This document shows, one piece after another, positions 55,533 through 64,000 of a stretch of DNA of 64,000 nt. The position numbers and the translations under genes are program-made. Every line of letters begins with the position of its first letter. Position 1 is the first letter of the stretch. Source of the stretch: Massilia sp. UMI-21 (lineage in GTDB: Bacteria; Pseudomonadota; Gammaproteobacteria; Burkholderiales; Burkholderiaceae_D); NCBI GenBank assembly GCA_015277795.1, contig CP063848.1, positions 5,146,001-5,210,000 on the forward strand, read 5' to 3'. The notes below the pieces were generated by a model. The model saw only the letters and a list, made by a program, of their open reading frames with translations. It made no database searches and was not told the DNA's origin.

Positions 55533-56462
55533 TCAGGTGCGTGCAAAGCGCGCGCACAGCGCCAGGACAGTGTCGGTGCCTGTATTGTCGCAGCCAATCG
55601 CCAGTCCCTCGCACAGTTCCGGGGCGGTCAGATTGGTCAGCACCAGGCCCGGCGGCATTTCCACCGCCAGGCGGGCGCCGCGCTCCCAGGCCAGGCGCGC
55701 GGTGTCGCCCCAGCGCACCTGGCGCGCCATATTGGTCGCGAGATCCTCGGCAATGCGCAGCGGATCGGCCAGCATGCGCGCCATGCTACTGCTGAGGAAG
55801 GTCGTGTGCGGACGGCGCAGGGCGACCTGGCCGAAGGCCGCCAGCATGTCGTCGGCCGCGGCGTCGAACAGCGCGCAGTGCGAGGGTACGCTGACGGCCA
55901 GGCGTTCCGCCTTGCTGGCGCCTTGCGCGCGCGCCAATGCCATCACGGCATCGAGTGCGGCGTCGGCGCCGGAAATCACCAGTTGCCGCTCGGCGTTCAG
56001 ATTGGCCAGGTAGACCGGACTGGCCGCCGTGTGCACCCCGTCGATCAGGGGGTCGAGTTGCGGCTGGGTCAGGCCGACGATGGCCGCCATCCCGTAGCCA
56101 TGGGGAAAAGCTTCGTCCATCAGCCTGCCCCGCCGCGCGACCAGCGCGACGGCGTCGGGGTAATCCAGCGCGCCCGCAATGACCGCCGCCGGATAGGCGC
56201 CGATCGACAATCCCGCCACCATGCCCGGCTGCGCGCCCATCGCGGTCAAGCTGCGTGCCATTGCCACGCCGGCAATGAGCAGGCATAGCTGAACCGCCCT
56301 GCTGGACGCCAGCGCCTGGGGCGTGTCCAGCGCCAGCGGGTCGGTCCCGAGCACCTCGCCGGTTTCGGCCAGCGTGCGCGCGGCCTCGGCATGGTCCGGC
56401 AGGCGGTGCAGCATGTCCGGGCGCTGGGCGCCCTGGCCGGGGAAGGTGAACAGCACGGTCAT
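55533..56462 (-). CDS. mdcH: Malonate decarboxylase malonyl-CoA acyltransferase subunit (epsilon)
   Basis: This 309-residue FabD-like acyltransferase starts VLFTFPGQGAQRPDML and has the nucleophile elbow GLSIGAYPAAV near residue 87 and the His in SVPSHCALFDAA near residue 195. It loads malonyl onto the acetyl-ACP subunit during activation of malonate decarboxylase. The start overlaps the mdcG stop as ATGA. It is the last gene of the operon. The 298-base region beyond it (55235-55532) contains two putative sRNA genes. Confidence 0.9.
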   Translation of the reverse strand: MTVLFTFPGQGAQRPDMLHRLPDHAEAARTLAETGEVLGTDPLALDTPQALASSRAVQLCLLIAGVAMARSLTAMGAQPGMVAGLSIGAYPAAVIAGALDYPDAVALVARRGRLMDEAFPHGYGMAAIVGLTQPQLDPLIDGVHTAASPVYLANLNAERQLVISGADAALDAVMALARAQGASKAERLAVSVPSHCALFDAAADDMLAAFGQVALRRPHTTFLSSSMARMLADPLRIAEDLATNMARQVRWGDTARLAWERGARLAVEMPPGLVLTNLTAPELCEGLAIGCDNTGTDTVLALCARFART

Positions 56463-57091
56463 GGCGCCTCCCACGGATCGTCGGTCATGCGCGGTCCGGT
56501 ATCGGTCTTGAGCAGCACCCGGCCGCCGTTCCTGATCCATTCGGCAAAGGCGAAACCGCCATGTCCGGTATCGATCTGCAGGTCCACGCGGCATGCGGCG
56601 TCCGCGCTCACCTCCTGCAGCAGGCTTGCCTGGCTTGCCGTCAGCGGAGTCGGGGCGCGTACCAGCAAGTCGATATCGCTGGCCGGATGGAGGACCGGCC
56701 AGCCGGTCGCCAGGGCGAAGCCGAGCCCGCCGGTGGGCCCCCACGCCAGGCCACTGCCATCGAGTCGGGGAGCGAGCCGGCGCAGCGCAGTCAGGATCGG
56801 CGCCGCGCCTGGCTGCGTCAACTCGCGCCGGACCAGCGTCTCGGGGCTGGCGCACGCGCGTACCGCCGAGCGCCGGAGCACGCCGGCCAGCCGCTCGCTG
56901 CGTGCTTCGCCGCGCAGTCCCACCGGGAGCAAGGCATCGCTGGCGGTGCGCGCGCGCCGCACGACGAGCGGGCAGCCGCGGCGCTGCGCCGCCTCGGCCC
57001 ACGACGGCAGGGCGCCGTCGGGCTCGAACGCCTGCCAGTCCGATACCCACAGCAGATCGTGTGGGCGCAGCGGTGGGAGATGGGCGTGCAT
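56459..57091 (-). CDS. mdcG: Malonate decarboxylase holo-ACP synthase (phosphoribosyl-dephospho-CoA transferase)
   Basis: This 210-residue nucleotidyltransferase-like enzyme attaches the 2'-phosphoribosyl-dephospho-CoA prosthetic group to the MdcC acyl carrier protein. The motifs WGPTGGLGFALATG and ASDIDLLVR (paired Asp) match MdcG. The N-terminal half is less conserved, as in the family. It is coupled to mdcH by ATGA and follows madM after seven bases. Confidence 0.9.
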   Translation of the reverse strand: MHAHLPPLRPHDLLWVSDWQAFEPDGALPSWAEAAQRRGCPLVVRRARTASDALLPVGLRGEARSERLAGVLRRSAVRACASPETLVRRELTQPGAAPILTALRRLAPRLDGSGLAWGPTGGLGFALATGWPVLHPASDIDLLVRAPTPLTASQASLLQEVSADAACRVDLQIDTGHGGFAFAEWIRNGGRVLLKTDTGPRMTDDPWEAP

Positions 57092-57098
57092 GATGGCC

Positions 57099-57872
57099 TC
57101 AGGCGAACAGCGCCCTGGTGGCGAAGAACAGGACCGATGGCCCCATCAGGCAACCGAGCCCGGTGTAGAAGGTCGAGGTCATGGCGCCGTAGGGAACCAG
57201 CTTGGGATCGATCGCCGCCAGGCTGCCGCATACGCCACTGGTCGTGCCTATCATCCCGCCGTACACCATCGCGGTGCGCGGGTTATCCAGGCCGATCGAC
57301 TTGGCGAAGAACGGCGCCCCCACCATCACCAGCACCGACTTGACCAGTCCCGCGGCGATGCTCAGCGCCACCACATCGGAACTGGCGCCGATGGCGGCCC
57401 CCGTCACCGGGCCAACGATATAGGTGACCGCGCCGGCGCCGATGGTGGTCATGCTGACCACGTCGGTATACCCGAACGCATAGGCGACGCCGGCCCCGAT
57501 CACGAAGGACAGGACCACGCCGAGCAGCAGCGCGACGATGCCCGAGAGTCCGCAACGGCGCATGTCGGACAGGCTGGCGCCGTAGGCGGTGGAGACGATG
57601 GCGAAGTCGCGCAGCATGGCGCCGCCCAGCAGGCCCATGCCCGATAGGAGCTTCAGGTCCACCACGCCCTTGGTGCCGCCGGTCGCGGTGCCGGCCATGT
57701 AGGCCAGCAGCAGCCCGATCATGATGGCCAGCGCCGAACCGTGCAGGTGTCCACGCGTCAGGCGCGCGGACAGGAAGTAGGAAATCCACATCGTCAGGCC
57801 GACCACCGCGAAGGCGGTCAGCAGGCCGTTCTTGGCCAACAGGTCGACCAGGATGTCTTGCGTCGTATTCAT
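57099..57872 (-). CDS. madM: Malonate transporter subunit MadM
   Basis: This 257-residue membrane protein has eight to nine hydrophobic segments. The family features are WISYFLSARLTRGHLHGSALAI near residue 28 and GVVDLKLLSGMGLLGGAMLRDFAIVSTAYG near 70. With MadL it forms the two-component malonate:Na+ or H+ symporter first described in Malonomonas. It is encoded 15 bases behind madL. Confidence 0.93.
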   Translation of the reverse strand: MNTTQDILVDLLAKNGLLTAFAVVGLTMWISYFLSARLTRGHLHGSALAIMIGLLLAYMAGTATGGTKGVVDLKLLSGMGLLGGAMLRDFAIVSTAYGASLSDMRRCGLSGIVALLLGVVLSFVIGAGVAYAFGYTDVVSMTTIGAGAVTYIVGPVTGAAIGASSDVVALSIAAGLVKSVLVMVGAPFFAKSIGLDNPRTAMVYGGMIGTTSGVCGSLAAIDPKLVPYGAMTSTFYTGLGCLMGPSVLFFATRALFA

Positions 57873-57887
57873 GCCGTTCTCCCTGGA

Positions 57888-58307
57888 TCAACGTTGCGCA
57901 CTGGCGGCGCCGGACGGGTCGGGGGCGCCGACCGGCGGGCCGGGACCGTAGCGGCCCTTGCCGATCTTCGCGACCAGCGGAATCAGCGCGAAGCAGACCA
58001 CGACAGCCAGCACGCCGGCCAGGATCGCCGCGGGCCCGCCCTTGACGGCGCCGACCACGTTCTGCTGCGCCGCCATCGCGACCACGATCGGAATGTACAT
58101 CGCAGTCCAGAATCCGATGCCTTGCTCGGATGCGTGGACCAGCATGCCGCGCCGCTTGAACAGGTCGGTCAGGAACAACAGCAGCAGCATGGCAAAGCCG
58201 ACACCGCCGACATTCGCTTTCACGCCAAGCAAGGCGCCAAGGACATCGCCGATGAACAGCCCGGCCAATGTGCAGAACGCGAGAAGTGCTACACCAAAAA
58301 CAATCAT
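57888..58307 (-). CDS. madL: Malonate transporter subunit MadL
   Basis: This 139-residue subunit has four membrane helices, with ALLAFCTLAGLFIGDVLGALLGVKANVGGVGFAML at residues 7-41. It is the small partner of MadM. It lies 100 bases downstream of mdcE; no strong terminator is visible in that gap, so transcription from mdcA may run through. Confidence 0.93.
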   Translation of the reverse strand: MIVFGVALLAFCTLAGLFIGDVLGALLGVKANVGGVGFAMLLLLFLTDLFKRRGMLVHASEQGIGFWTAMYIPIVVAMAAQQNVVGAVKGGPAAILAGVLAVVVCFALIPLVAKIGKGRYGPGPPVGAPDPSGAASAQR

Positions 58308-58407
58308 GATCAGTCTCCAATAGATTGGTTGTCTTGCTTTTATTGTTGTGCTTACTGCTGCTGCCCGCTGGGCAGCGTCGTGGGAACAAGCGGGTGCCGG
58401 TCTCCTT

Positions 58408-59253
58408 TCAGCCGTGAGTCGGGTCGGATTGCCATTGGGCCCGCATCAGTTCGCGGACCTTGCGCGAGGCGCTGCGGTTGTCGGCGTCGAGACGTCCGCT
58501 CAAGCCGCGATCAAGCGTGGCCCGGATGTCCGCCAGCGCCGCCAGCAAGCTGCTGCGCACCAGTTCGACATCGCCGTCGGACGCTGCGTCGGCGTCGGCC
58601 ACCGACAACAGGCGCCACAGCAGTCCGAGCGAGGCGTAATTGCGGATGTCGTAGGCCATCGGCGGAACCTGGGCGGCGAGCTGTTCGAGCGCTTCGACCG
58701 AACGCAGCGTGATGCGGGCCGCCGATGCCTTACCCATTGCATGCACGCTGACCGCGTCGTCGTCGAACGCGATGATGCGGTTGGCCTGGTAGCCGTGCGC
58801 CAGGAAGCCGCCGGAAATCGCCTTGCCGACGATGAGCGCAATCACCGGATGCCCGGCCAGCCGCGCATCGGCGTAGGCGGCTGCGGCGGCGGCGAGCGCC
58901 TGGTGGATGCCGAAGGCTTCCTCGCGCCGGCCATAGGCCTGGCTGGTGACGTCGACGATCGCGACGATCGCGCTCTTGCTGTCCTGCTCGCGCTCGGCCT
59001 CGGCCAGTTCACGCACGGCCCTGGCGATTTCCCATCCCTCGACCAGTCCGACTTCGCCGTCGCGTACCCGTGGGAAGCGGTTGTCCGGATCGGGCACGAC
59101 CGCGATGAAGCGCGCCGGGTGGCCGTCCAGGTCTGCATCCGCGACGCGCAGCGCCTGGCTGTAGCCGGGGACGGGAGAGGCCTGGCCGGTCAGCCTGGAG
59201 AACCAGGTCAGGCCGCGGCTGGGATTCAGCTTCGGATTCGGAACGGTGCTCAC
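58408..59253 (-). CDS. mdcE: Malonate decarboxylase gamma subunit (carboxylase-fold)
   Basis: This 281-residue crotonase-fold subunit forms, with MdcD, the decarboxylase that removes CO2 from malonyl-ACP. The oxyanion-hole region is VGKAISGGFLAHGYQANR near residue 130. The start is GTG at 59253, which forms a GTGA overlap with the mdcD stop; upstream codons in frame are not MdcE-like. It is the last of the five enzyme genes before the transporter. Confidence 0.9.
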   Translation of the reverse strand: MSTVPNPKLNPSRGLTWFSRLTGQASPVPGYSQALRVADADLDGHPARFIAVVPDPDNRFPRVRDGEVGLVEGWEIARAVRELAEAEREQDSKSAIVAIVDVTSQAYGRREEAFGIHQALAAAAAAYADARLAGHPVIALIVGKAISGGFLAHGYQANRIIAFDDDAVSVHAMGKASAARITLRSVEALEQLAAQVPPMAYDIRNYASLGLLWRLLSVADADAASDGDVELVRSSLLAALADIRATLDRGLSGRLDADNRSASRKVRELMRAQWQSDPTHG

Positions 59254-60116
59254 GATGCGCTTCCTTTCGTGTAAATGTGGCGGACGCTCTCCGCGGTGGC
59301 CTGGACCGAGGTGTCGACCTCGGCCAGCCGGGCCAGGTAGTCGCGGAAGCGGTCGCTGCGATGCTGCCGCGGCAGGCCGGCGCGCAGGCACTGCAGGACG
59401 GCTGCATGGATCTGTGCCAGGTCGTCCTGCACGTAGGCATCCACCAGCCCGCTCTGGTAGCGCTGCTCGCCGCCGGTCAGGCTCCAGATGAAGGGTTTGT
59501 CGCGCGAGTCGAATTCGGCGATGCCGGCTTCCTGCTCGATGACTTGCGGCCCGTTCAGGCCCAGGCGGGCGTCGCGGGTGCACACCAGGTAGCTGCACAG
59601 TCCGGCGGCGATCGACATCCCGCCGTAGCAGCCGACGGTGCCGGCGCTGACCCCGATCACCGGTTGATAGCGGCGCAGGTCGGCGATCCCCGCGTGGATG
59701 TCGGCGATGGCGGCCAGGCCGAGGTTGGCCTCCTGCAGGCGCACGCCGCCGGTTTCGAACAGGATGACCGCGCAGGTGGGCACGCCCTGCCGGTTGTCCT
59801 CGGCCGCCAATTCCAGCGCGGCGGCGATCTTGGCGCCGCCCACTTCGCCCATGCTGCCGCCCTCGTAGCCGCCTTCGATCGCCAGCACGACGGCCGGCTG
59901 CTGCCCGAGCGTGCCTTTCATCACCACCACGCCGTCGTCGGCCTGCGCCGTGATGCCCTGCGGTTCGAGCCAGGGCGACTTGACGCGGTCGAACGGCCCC
60001 AGCAGTTCACGGGCGGTGCCCTGGTCGAGCAATGCAATGGCGCGCTGGCGCGCGCCCAGCTCGATGAAACTGTCGCGTTGCCGGAAATCCGTGCTGTTCA
60101 TGGCTGTCGTACTCAT
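59250..60116 (-). CDS. mdcD: Malonate decarboxylase beta subunit (carboxylase-fold)
   Basis: This 288-residue carboxyltransferase-like subunit has FIELGARQRAIALLD near residue 17 and the acyl-binding GGVRLQEANLGLAAIADIHA near 122, then GTVGCYGGMSIAAGLCSYLV near 157. It pairs with MdcE. Start 60116 overlaps the mdcC stop as ATGA; a second Met at 60101 is possible. Confidence 0.92.
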   Translation of the reverse strand: MSTTAMNSTDFRQRDSFIELGARQRAIALLDQGTARELLGPFDRVKSPWLEPQGITAQADDGVVVMKGTLGQQPAVVLAIEGGYEGGSMGEVGGAKIAAALELAAEDNRQGVPTCAVILFETGGVRLQEANLGLAAIADIHAGIADLRRYQPVIGVSAGTVGCYGGMSIAAGLCSYLVCTRDARLGLNGPQVIEQEAGIAEFDSRDKPFIWSLTGGEQRYQSGLVDAYVQDDLAQIHAAVLQCLRAGLPRQHRSDRFRDYLARLAEVDTSVQATAESVRHIYTKGSAS

Positions 60117-60412
60117 GGTTTCTTCGCCTCTTCCATCGCCTCTTCCAGGCGCATGCGGACCACGCCCGGCGTGGCGCCGCAGTCGTTGATGTCGATGTTC
60201 ACGGCCGGCAGGCCGGCGCCGTCGAACATCCGCTCCAGCACGGCGTTCCAGACCGCCTGCTTGCCGTCGACCGAGGTCGTGACCGTGATGCTGGTGGCGC
60301 CGTCGCTGGCGGGTTCGACCAGCACTTCGAGGTCGCCGGAACCCACCACCCCGGCCATGGCGCGCCGCGGCGCCGGTGCGGCGGCGGCGAATTGTCTCGT
60401 GAATTTTTCCAT
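60113..60412 (-). CDS. mdcC: Malonate decarboxylase acyl carrier protein (delta subunit)
   Basis: This 99-residue acyl carrier protein has the serine for the dephospho-CoA-derived prosthetic group in GVVGSGDLEVLVEP near residue 27. The acetyl thioester on this group is exchanged for malonyl, which is then decarboxylated. It starts two bases after the mdcB stop and overlaps mdcD by four bases. Confidence 0.93.
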   Translation of the reverse strand: MEKFTRQFAAAAPAPRRAMAGVVGSGDLEVLVEPASDGATSITVTTSVDGKQAVWNAVLERMFDGAGLPAVNIDINDCGATPGVVRMRLEEAMEEAKKP

Positions 60413-60414
60413 GT

Positions 60415-61326
60415 TTAGTCCTTGCGCTGTCGGTTCGATCGTTGGTGCTGGAGGCGGTCCAGGAACAGGGTGGCGGCCAGCAAGTCCGCCGCGCCGCCGG
60501 GCGAAACCCTCAGCCCGACCATCAGCCCATCCAGCGTGCGCAGCGCACGCTTGCCGCTGGCCGTGCCTGCACCGCCGGCGGCAAGCGCCTGCGCCGCCCC
60601 GTCCTGGATGGCCGCCAGCGCCTCGGTGCCGCCGCGCGACAGCACGCAGGTATCGTCGAGCTGCGCGATCAGGGCCAGCAGGCAGTCGAGCCGGGCGGTG
60701 ATCTCGCTGTTTCCCTGCCGGCGCGAAGCGCGCAGCCGCGGCAGGGCGCTGTCGACCACGGACGGAAAGCCCGCCTGGGCCTGGGCGCGCGCGCCGCCCA
60801 CGCCATAGCGCTTGCATGCGGCTTCGCCTTTGTTATTGGTATGAACCGGGGCAAAGCGATCGGGGCAACGGGCGAGCGCGCCGGCACGGCGGGCGATGTC
60901 CGATGCGCAGGCCGCGCCCGGGACCTGGGCGGCCGCCGTGACCAGCAGGCCCAGCGCCCAGATCGCACCGCGATGGGTGTTGATACCGCCGGTCGCCTCC
61001 AGCATGGCCGCTTCGCCCAGCCGGCCGATCTGGCCGATCCGGGCGCGCAGCGTGGGCATGTCGGGTATCGTGCCGCCGGCCTGGGCCAGCGCATCGAAGG
61101 TCGGATGCAGCACCCGCGCCGAATGGCACATCAGGCTCCAGTCCATGTCGCTGTGCGCCCCGCGGCCGCGCAGGTCGACCAGGCCGGGCTTGGGCGTCAG
61201 CATGGCTTCGTCGATCAGTGCGGCCACGGCGCCGTCGGCCAGCAGAGTGGCGGACTGGGCCGTCGGCCGGGTGGGTGCGCCGGCCGTGCGCGCTATCAGG
61301 GCGTCCATGATGTCCGGGCTGTTCAT
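60415..61326 (-). CDS. mdcB: Triphosphoribosyl-dephospho-CoA synthase
   Basis: This 303-residue CitG-like enzyme makes the 2'-(5''-triphosphoribosyl)-3'-dephospho-CoA precursor of the MdcC prosthetic group. Family motifs are LIDEAMLTPKPGLVD near residue 38, GAHSDMDWSLM near 56, GINTHRGAIWALGLL near 118 and PDRFAPVHTNNKGE near 160. The start ATG overlaps the mdcA stop as TAATG. Its position second in the operon is the usual order mdcA-B-C-D-E. Confidence 0.92.
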   Translation of the reverse strand: MNSPDIMDALIARTAGAPTRPTAQSATLLADGAVAALIDEAMLTPKPGLVDLRGRGAHSDMDWSLMCHSARVLHPTFDALAQAGGTIPDMPTLRARIGQIGRLGEAAMLEATGGINTHRGAIWALGLLVTAAAQVPGAACASDIARRAGALARCPDRFAPVHTNNKGEAACKRYGVGGARAQAQAGFPSVVDSALPRLRASRRQGNSEITARLDCLLALIAQLDDTCVLSRGGTEALAAIQDGAAQALAAGGAGTASGKRALRTLDGLMVGLRVSPGGAADLLAATLFLDRLQHQRSNRQRKD

Positions 61327-62958
61327 TACCAGCTCCTGAACTTTGCCGGGGGTTCGTACAAGCCCTCGGACCAGTCGACCAGGTCGCCGATGCTCTTCGC
61401 TGCCAGCAGCGAACGGGTAGCGTCGGCGCGCCGCACGCCGATATCCTCGGGCAGGGCGATCAGCCCGGCGCTGCGCATGCGCTGGGTCTCCTTGGGATCG
61501 TGGCGCATGCCGATCGGCGTGACGCCCGCGACGGCCGCCAGCATGGCCTTGCGCTCCTCGAGCGACTGCGACTTGTACAGGTAGGCGATGCCTTCCTCGG
61601 TCAGCACGTGGGTCACGTCGTCGCCGTAGATCATCACCGGGGCGAGCGGCATGCCGGTGTCGCGGCCCACCTGGACCGCGTCCAGGCTCTCGACGATGCT
61701 CGGCTGACCGTTGTCCTGGAAGGTCTCCACCATCTGCACGACCAGCTTTTTGCCGCGATTTAAGGGATCGGTTGCATCGATCATCGACATCCACGCCGGC
61801 GTGGCGTGGCGCCGCCCGTGCGGGTCGTGGCCCATGTTCGGCGCGCCGCCGAAGCCGGTCAGGCGGCCGCGCGTCACGGTCGACGAATTGCCCAGTCCAT
61901 CCATTTGCAAGGTCGAGCCGATGAACAGGTCGACCGCATACTGTCCGGCGAGCTGGCACAGCAGCCGGTTCGAGCGCAGCGAACCGTCACGGCCGGTGAA
62001 GAACACATCGGGGCGGGCGGCAACATAGTTCTCCATGCCCAGCTCGGCGCCGAAGCAGTGGACGCTCTCGACCCAGCCCGATTCGATGGCGGGAATCAAG
62101 GTCGGGTGCGGGTTCAGCGTCCAGTTGCGGCAAATCTTTCCCTTGAGCCCCAGTTGTTCGCCGTAGGTCGGCAGCAGCAGTTCGATCGCGGCGGTATTGA
62201 AGCCGATGCCGTGGTTCAGCGACTGCACCTGGTGGCGCTCGTACACGCCGCGGATGGCCATCATCGCCATCAGCACGTGAACAGGCTTGATGAGCCGGGG
62301 ATCGCGCGTGAACAGCGGTTCGATGAAAAACGGCTTGTCGGACTGCACCACGAAGTCGACCCAGGAGCCCGGGATGTCGACCCGCGGCAGGTCGGCCGGG
62401 TCGTCGACGATCTCGTTGACCTGGGCGATCACGATACCGTCGCGGAAGGCCGCGGCTTCGGTCAGGGCGGGCGTGTCTTCGGTGCTCGGGCCAGTGTAGA
62501 GATTGCCCTGCCGGTCGGCCTTGTAGCCGGCCACCATGACCACCTGCGGCGTCAGGTCCACATACAGGCGCGCATACAGTTCGACATAGGTGTGGATGGC
62601 GCCGACTTCCAGTTGGCCGTCCTTCAGGTACTGGGAGATGCGCAGGCTCTGCCCGCCGGCAAACGCGAAGTCGAGCTTGCGGGCGATGCCGAGTTCGAAC
62701 AGGTCGAGATGCTCGGGCAGGCTGACGCTGGGCATGATCAGGTGCAGATGGTTCACTTTCGCGGGATCCACCTGCACCAGCGCGCGGGCCAGGAAATCGG
62801 CCTGCTTCTGGTTGTTGCCCTCCAGGACGACGCGGTCGCCGGGGGGAGATCAGGGCTTCCAGCGCTGGAACGATCTGATCGGTCGGGATCACCCGGCCGG
62901 ATGCATACGGTTGGGCAAGTGCGAGGCGGCGCTGTTTTCCTGTCGCCGGCGGCTCCAC
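61326..62958 (-). CDS. mdcA: Malonate decarboxylase alpha subunit, interrupted by a +1 frameshift
   Basis: MdcA exchanges acetyl-ACP for malonyl-ACP and is normally near 545 residues. Here two frames must be joined. From GTG 62958 the protein reads RRLALAQPYASGRVIPTDQIVPALEALISP, then frame is lost in a run of six G at 62841-62846 (plus strand). With five G it would read on as GDRVVLEGNNQKQADFLARAL and into the long downstream frame (VDPAKVNHLHLIM to PAKFRSW), total 543 residues. All later motifs are intact (GFGGAPNMG, YGDDVTHVLTEEG). The downstream frame alone could start at about 62777 but would miss about 60 residues. Sequencing error, true mutation or phase variation are all possible. Confidence 0.85.
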
Positions 62959-62981
62959 TTGGGCGAGTTTTCTGTGACAAC

Positions 62982-63902
62982 ATGATCATCGACGAAGAAA
63001 TCACGCTCAAGAAACTCGAGATATTCCTGGCCTTCATGGAGCTAGGCAGCCTGGCGCGCGTGTCGGAAGTACTTGGCCAGAGCGCGGTCAGCATCCACCG
63101 GGCCTTGCATACCCTGGAGGAAGGCCTCGGCTGTCCGCTGTTCAAGCGCTCTGGACGACACCTGATTGCCCTCGAGACGGCGCACGTCTTCGCCGAGCAT
63201 GCGCGCAGGACGCTCGACGCTTGCCAGCAGGGCGTCAAGCGCGTACGCGAGCTCGCGAATGTGAACGCTACTAAACTGCGCATCGGCACGCTGCATTCGC
63301 TGACCCTGCATTGCATTCCACGCATCATCGTCGAACTGAAATTGCGCAAGCCGGACGTCGAGGTCAGCCTGACCATGGGCTCGAACCAGGCCCTGCTGCG
63401 CGACCTGAGCGAAGGCAACCTCGATGCCGTCATCATCGGCCTGATCGAGCCACCCACGGGCGGCGACCTGGTGTCGGTGCCGATCTTCGACGACGCGATC
63501 TACCTGGCCGTGCCGGCCGATTCGCCGTTCGCCAAGCTTCCCGAAGTCGACCTGGCAGACACCCTGGACCAGAAGTTCCTGACCTTGAAACAAGGGTTTG
63601 TGACCGCGCACAGTTTCTTCCACGCTTTTGACGGCAGTGGGCACAAGCCCAAGATCGCCATGGAGGTCAGCGACATTTTCTCGCTGATCAACCTGGTGGG
63701 CGAAGGGATGGGTTTTGCGCTGCTGCCTGGCCGGATCGCGTCCTTCAGTACCCGCATCAGGCTGGTGCCGCTGGCACGCAAGTTCGCATCGAAGCAATCG
63801 ATCACCCTGCTCTATTCCCAGCGGCGCGAGCGCGATCCGAACCTGCTGGCGCTGGCGGCCGAGTGCAGGATGTATGCGCGGCGAAAAGATCTGGTCGCCT
63901 GA
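62982..63902 (+). CDS. mdcR: LysR-family regulator of malonate utilisation
   Basis: This 306-residue LysR regulator has the winged HTH at residues 8-66 (LEIFLAFMELGSLARVSEVLGQSAVSIHRALHTLEE) and an effector-binding domain at 95-300. It is divergent from mdcA with only 23 bases between the start codons, and it is the standard mdc neighbour. It probably activates the operon when malonate is present. The promoters must overlap the coding sequence of one or both genes. A third copy of the putative sRNA element begins 60 bases after its stop. Confidence 0.88.
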   Translation: MIIDEEITLKKLEIFLAFMELGSLARVSEVLGQSAVSIHRALHTLEEGLGCPLFKRSGRHLIALETAHVFAEHARRTLDACQQGVKRVRELANVNATKLRIGTLHSLTLHCIPRIIVELKLRKPDVEVSLTMGSNQALLRDLSEGNLDAVIIGLIEPPTGGDLVSVPIFDDAIYLAVPADSPFAKLPEVDLADTLDQKFLTLKQGFVTAHSFFHAFDGSGHKPKIAMEVSDIFSLINLVGEGMGFALLPGRIASFSTRIRLVPLARKFASKQSITLLYSQRRERDPNLLALAAECRMYARRKDLVA

Positions 63903-63962
63903 CGCGCCTGGCGCCACACCAGCGCATTGTTGGCAAAGTATTGCCAAGGCCGCGCTCCGGGC

Positions 63963-64000
63963 AAAAAAAAACCGCTCCGGTTGGGGAGCGGGTGAAGTCC
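63963..64000 (-). ncRNA. Putative small RNA gene, third copy, 3' part only
   Basis: The window ends inside this element. Read leftward it shows GGACTTCACCCGCTCC, a hairpin CCGCTCC / GGAGCGG, and nine T. The GGACTT body end and the terminator layout match the copies at 55242 and 55386, in the same orientation. The 5' part and -10 lie beyond the window and cannot be checked. Confidence 0.5.

Overview
The window is GC-rich, gene-dense chromosomal DNA of a betaproteobacterium in the order Burkholderiales. Gene content and protein style point to Oxalobacteraceae, probably Massilia or Telluria. This placement is inferred from the genes; there is no rRNA here to confirm it. I see no tRNA, rRNA, CRISPR array, insertion sequence, integrase or prophage. 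Most of the window is core metabolism with short intergenic gaps.

Layout. 1-3.6 kb: peptidoglycan sugar recycling (amgK end, murU), then pepP and ubiH. 3.7-6.6 kb: three-gene proton-translocating transhydrogenase. 6.9-8.5 kb: Nudix hydrolase and mnmA. 8.6-11.7 kb: a signalling patch with a GAF-GGDEF-EAL protein, a divergent HTH-GAF protein and a receiver that lacks its phosphorylation site. 11.7-13.9 kb: Xni-type nuclease, a glutathione transferase and a small secreted protein. 13.9-17.4 kb: ferrous iron uptake (feoAB plus a Cys-rich membrane protein) back to back with bfd and bfr, with Fur-box-like palindromes between. 17.5-20.6 kb: sugar kinase, glutathione transferase, purB. 20.8-24.7 kb: TonB-dependent receptor, cytochrome b561, two YceI proteins. 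24.7-28.2 kb: glycine-zipper stress protein with exact 60-residue repeats, GlsB-type membrane protein, cardiolipin synthase-like enzyme. 28.3-33.8 kb: S46 dipeptidyl peptidase, proline-iminopeptidase-like hydrolase, CAT-fold acyltransferase, amino acid permease. 34.1-37.5 kb: flavohaemoglobin behind an NsrR-type operator, an auto-adhesin-like lipoprotein, an Old Yellow Enzyme.

37.6-50.9 kb is a complete arginine succinyltransferase catabolic locus. It is led by an AraC-type ArgR homologue and an ArgR-type tandem operator, and carries the 1575-residue NAD-glutamate dehydrogenase gene between astB and astE. One transcription unit could therefore take arginine through to 2-oxoglutarate. 51-52.8 kb holds MarR and HDOD genes whose promoters suggest leaderless mRNAs. 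52.9-55.2 kb is a secreted multidomain GH43 arabinanase. 55.5-63.9 kb is a biotin-independent malonate decarboxylase and transporter cluster (mdcABCDE-madLM-mdcGH, with divergent mdcR), in which mdcA carries a one-base frameshift in a G6 run.

The most unusual material is non-coding. First, a multicopy element looks like a short leftward sRNA gene with its own terminator; there are two tandem copies at 55.2-55.5 kb and a third cut by the window end, so copies bracket the malonate cluster. Second, a REPIN-like palindromic repeat sits in four of the ten convergent gene junctions, and a different paired palindrome sits in a fifth.
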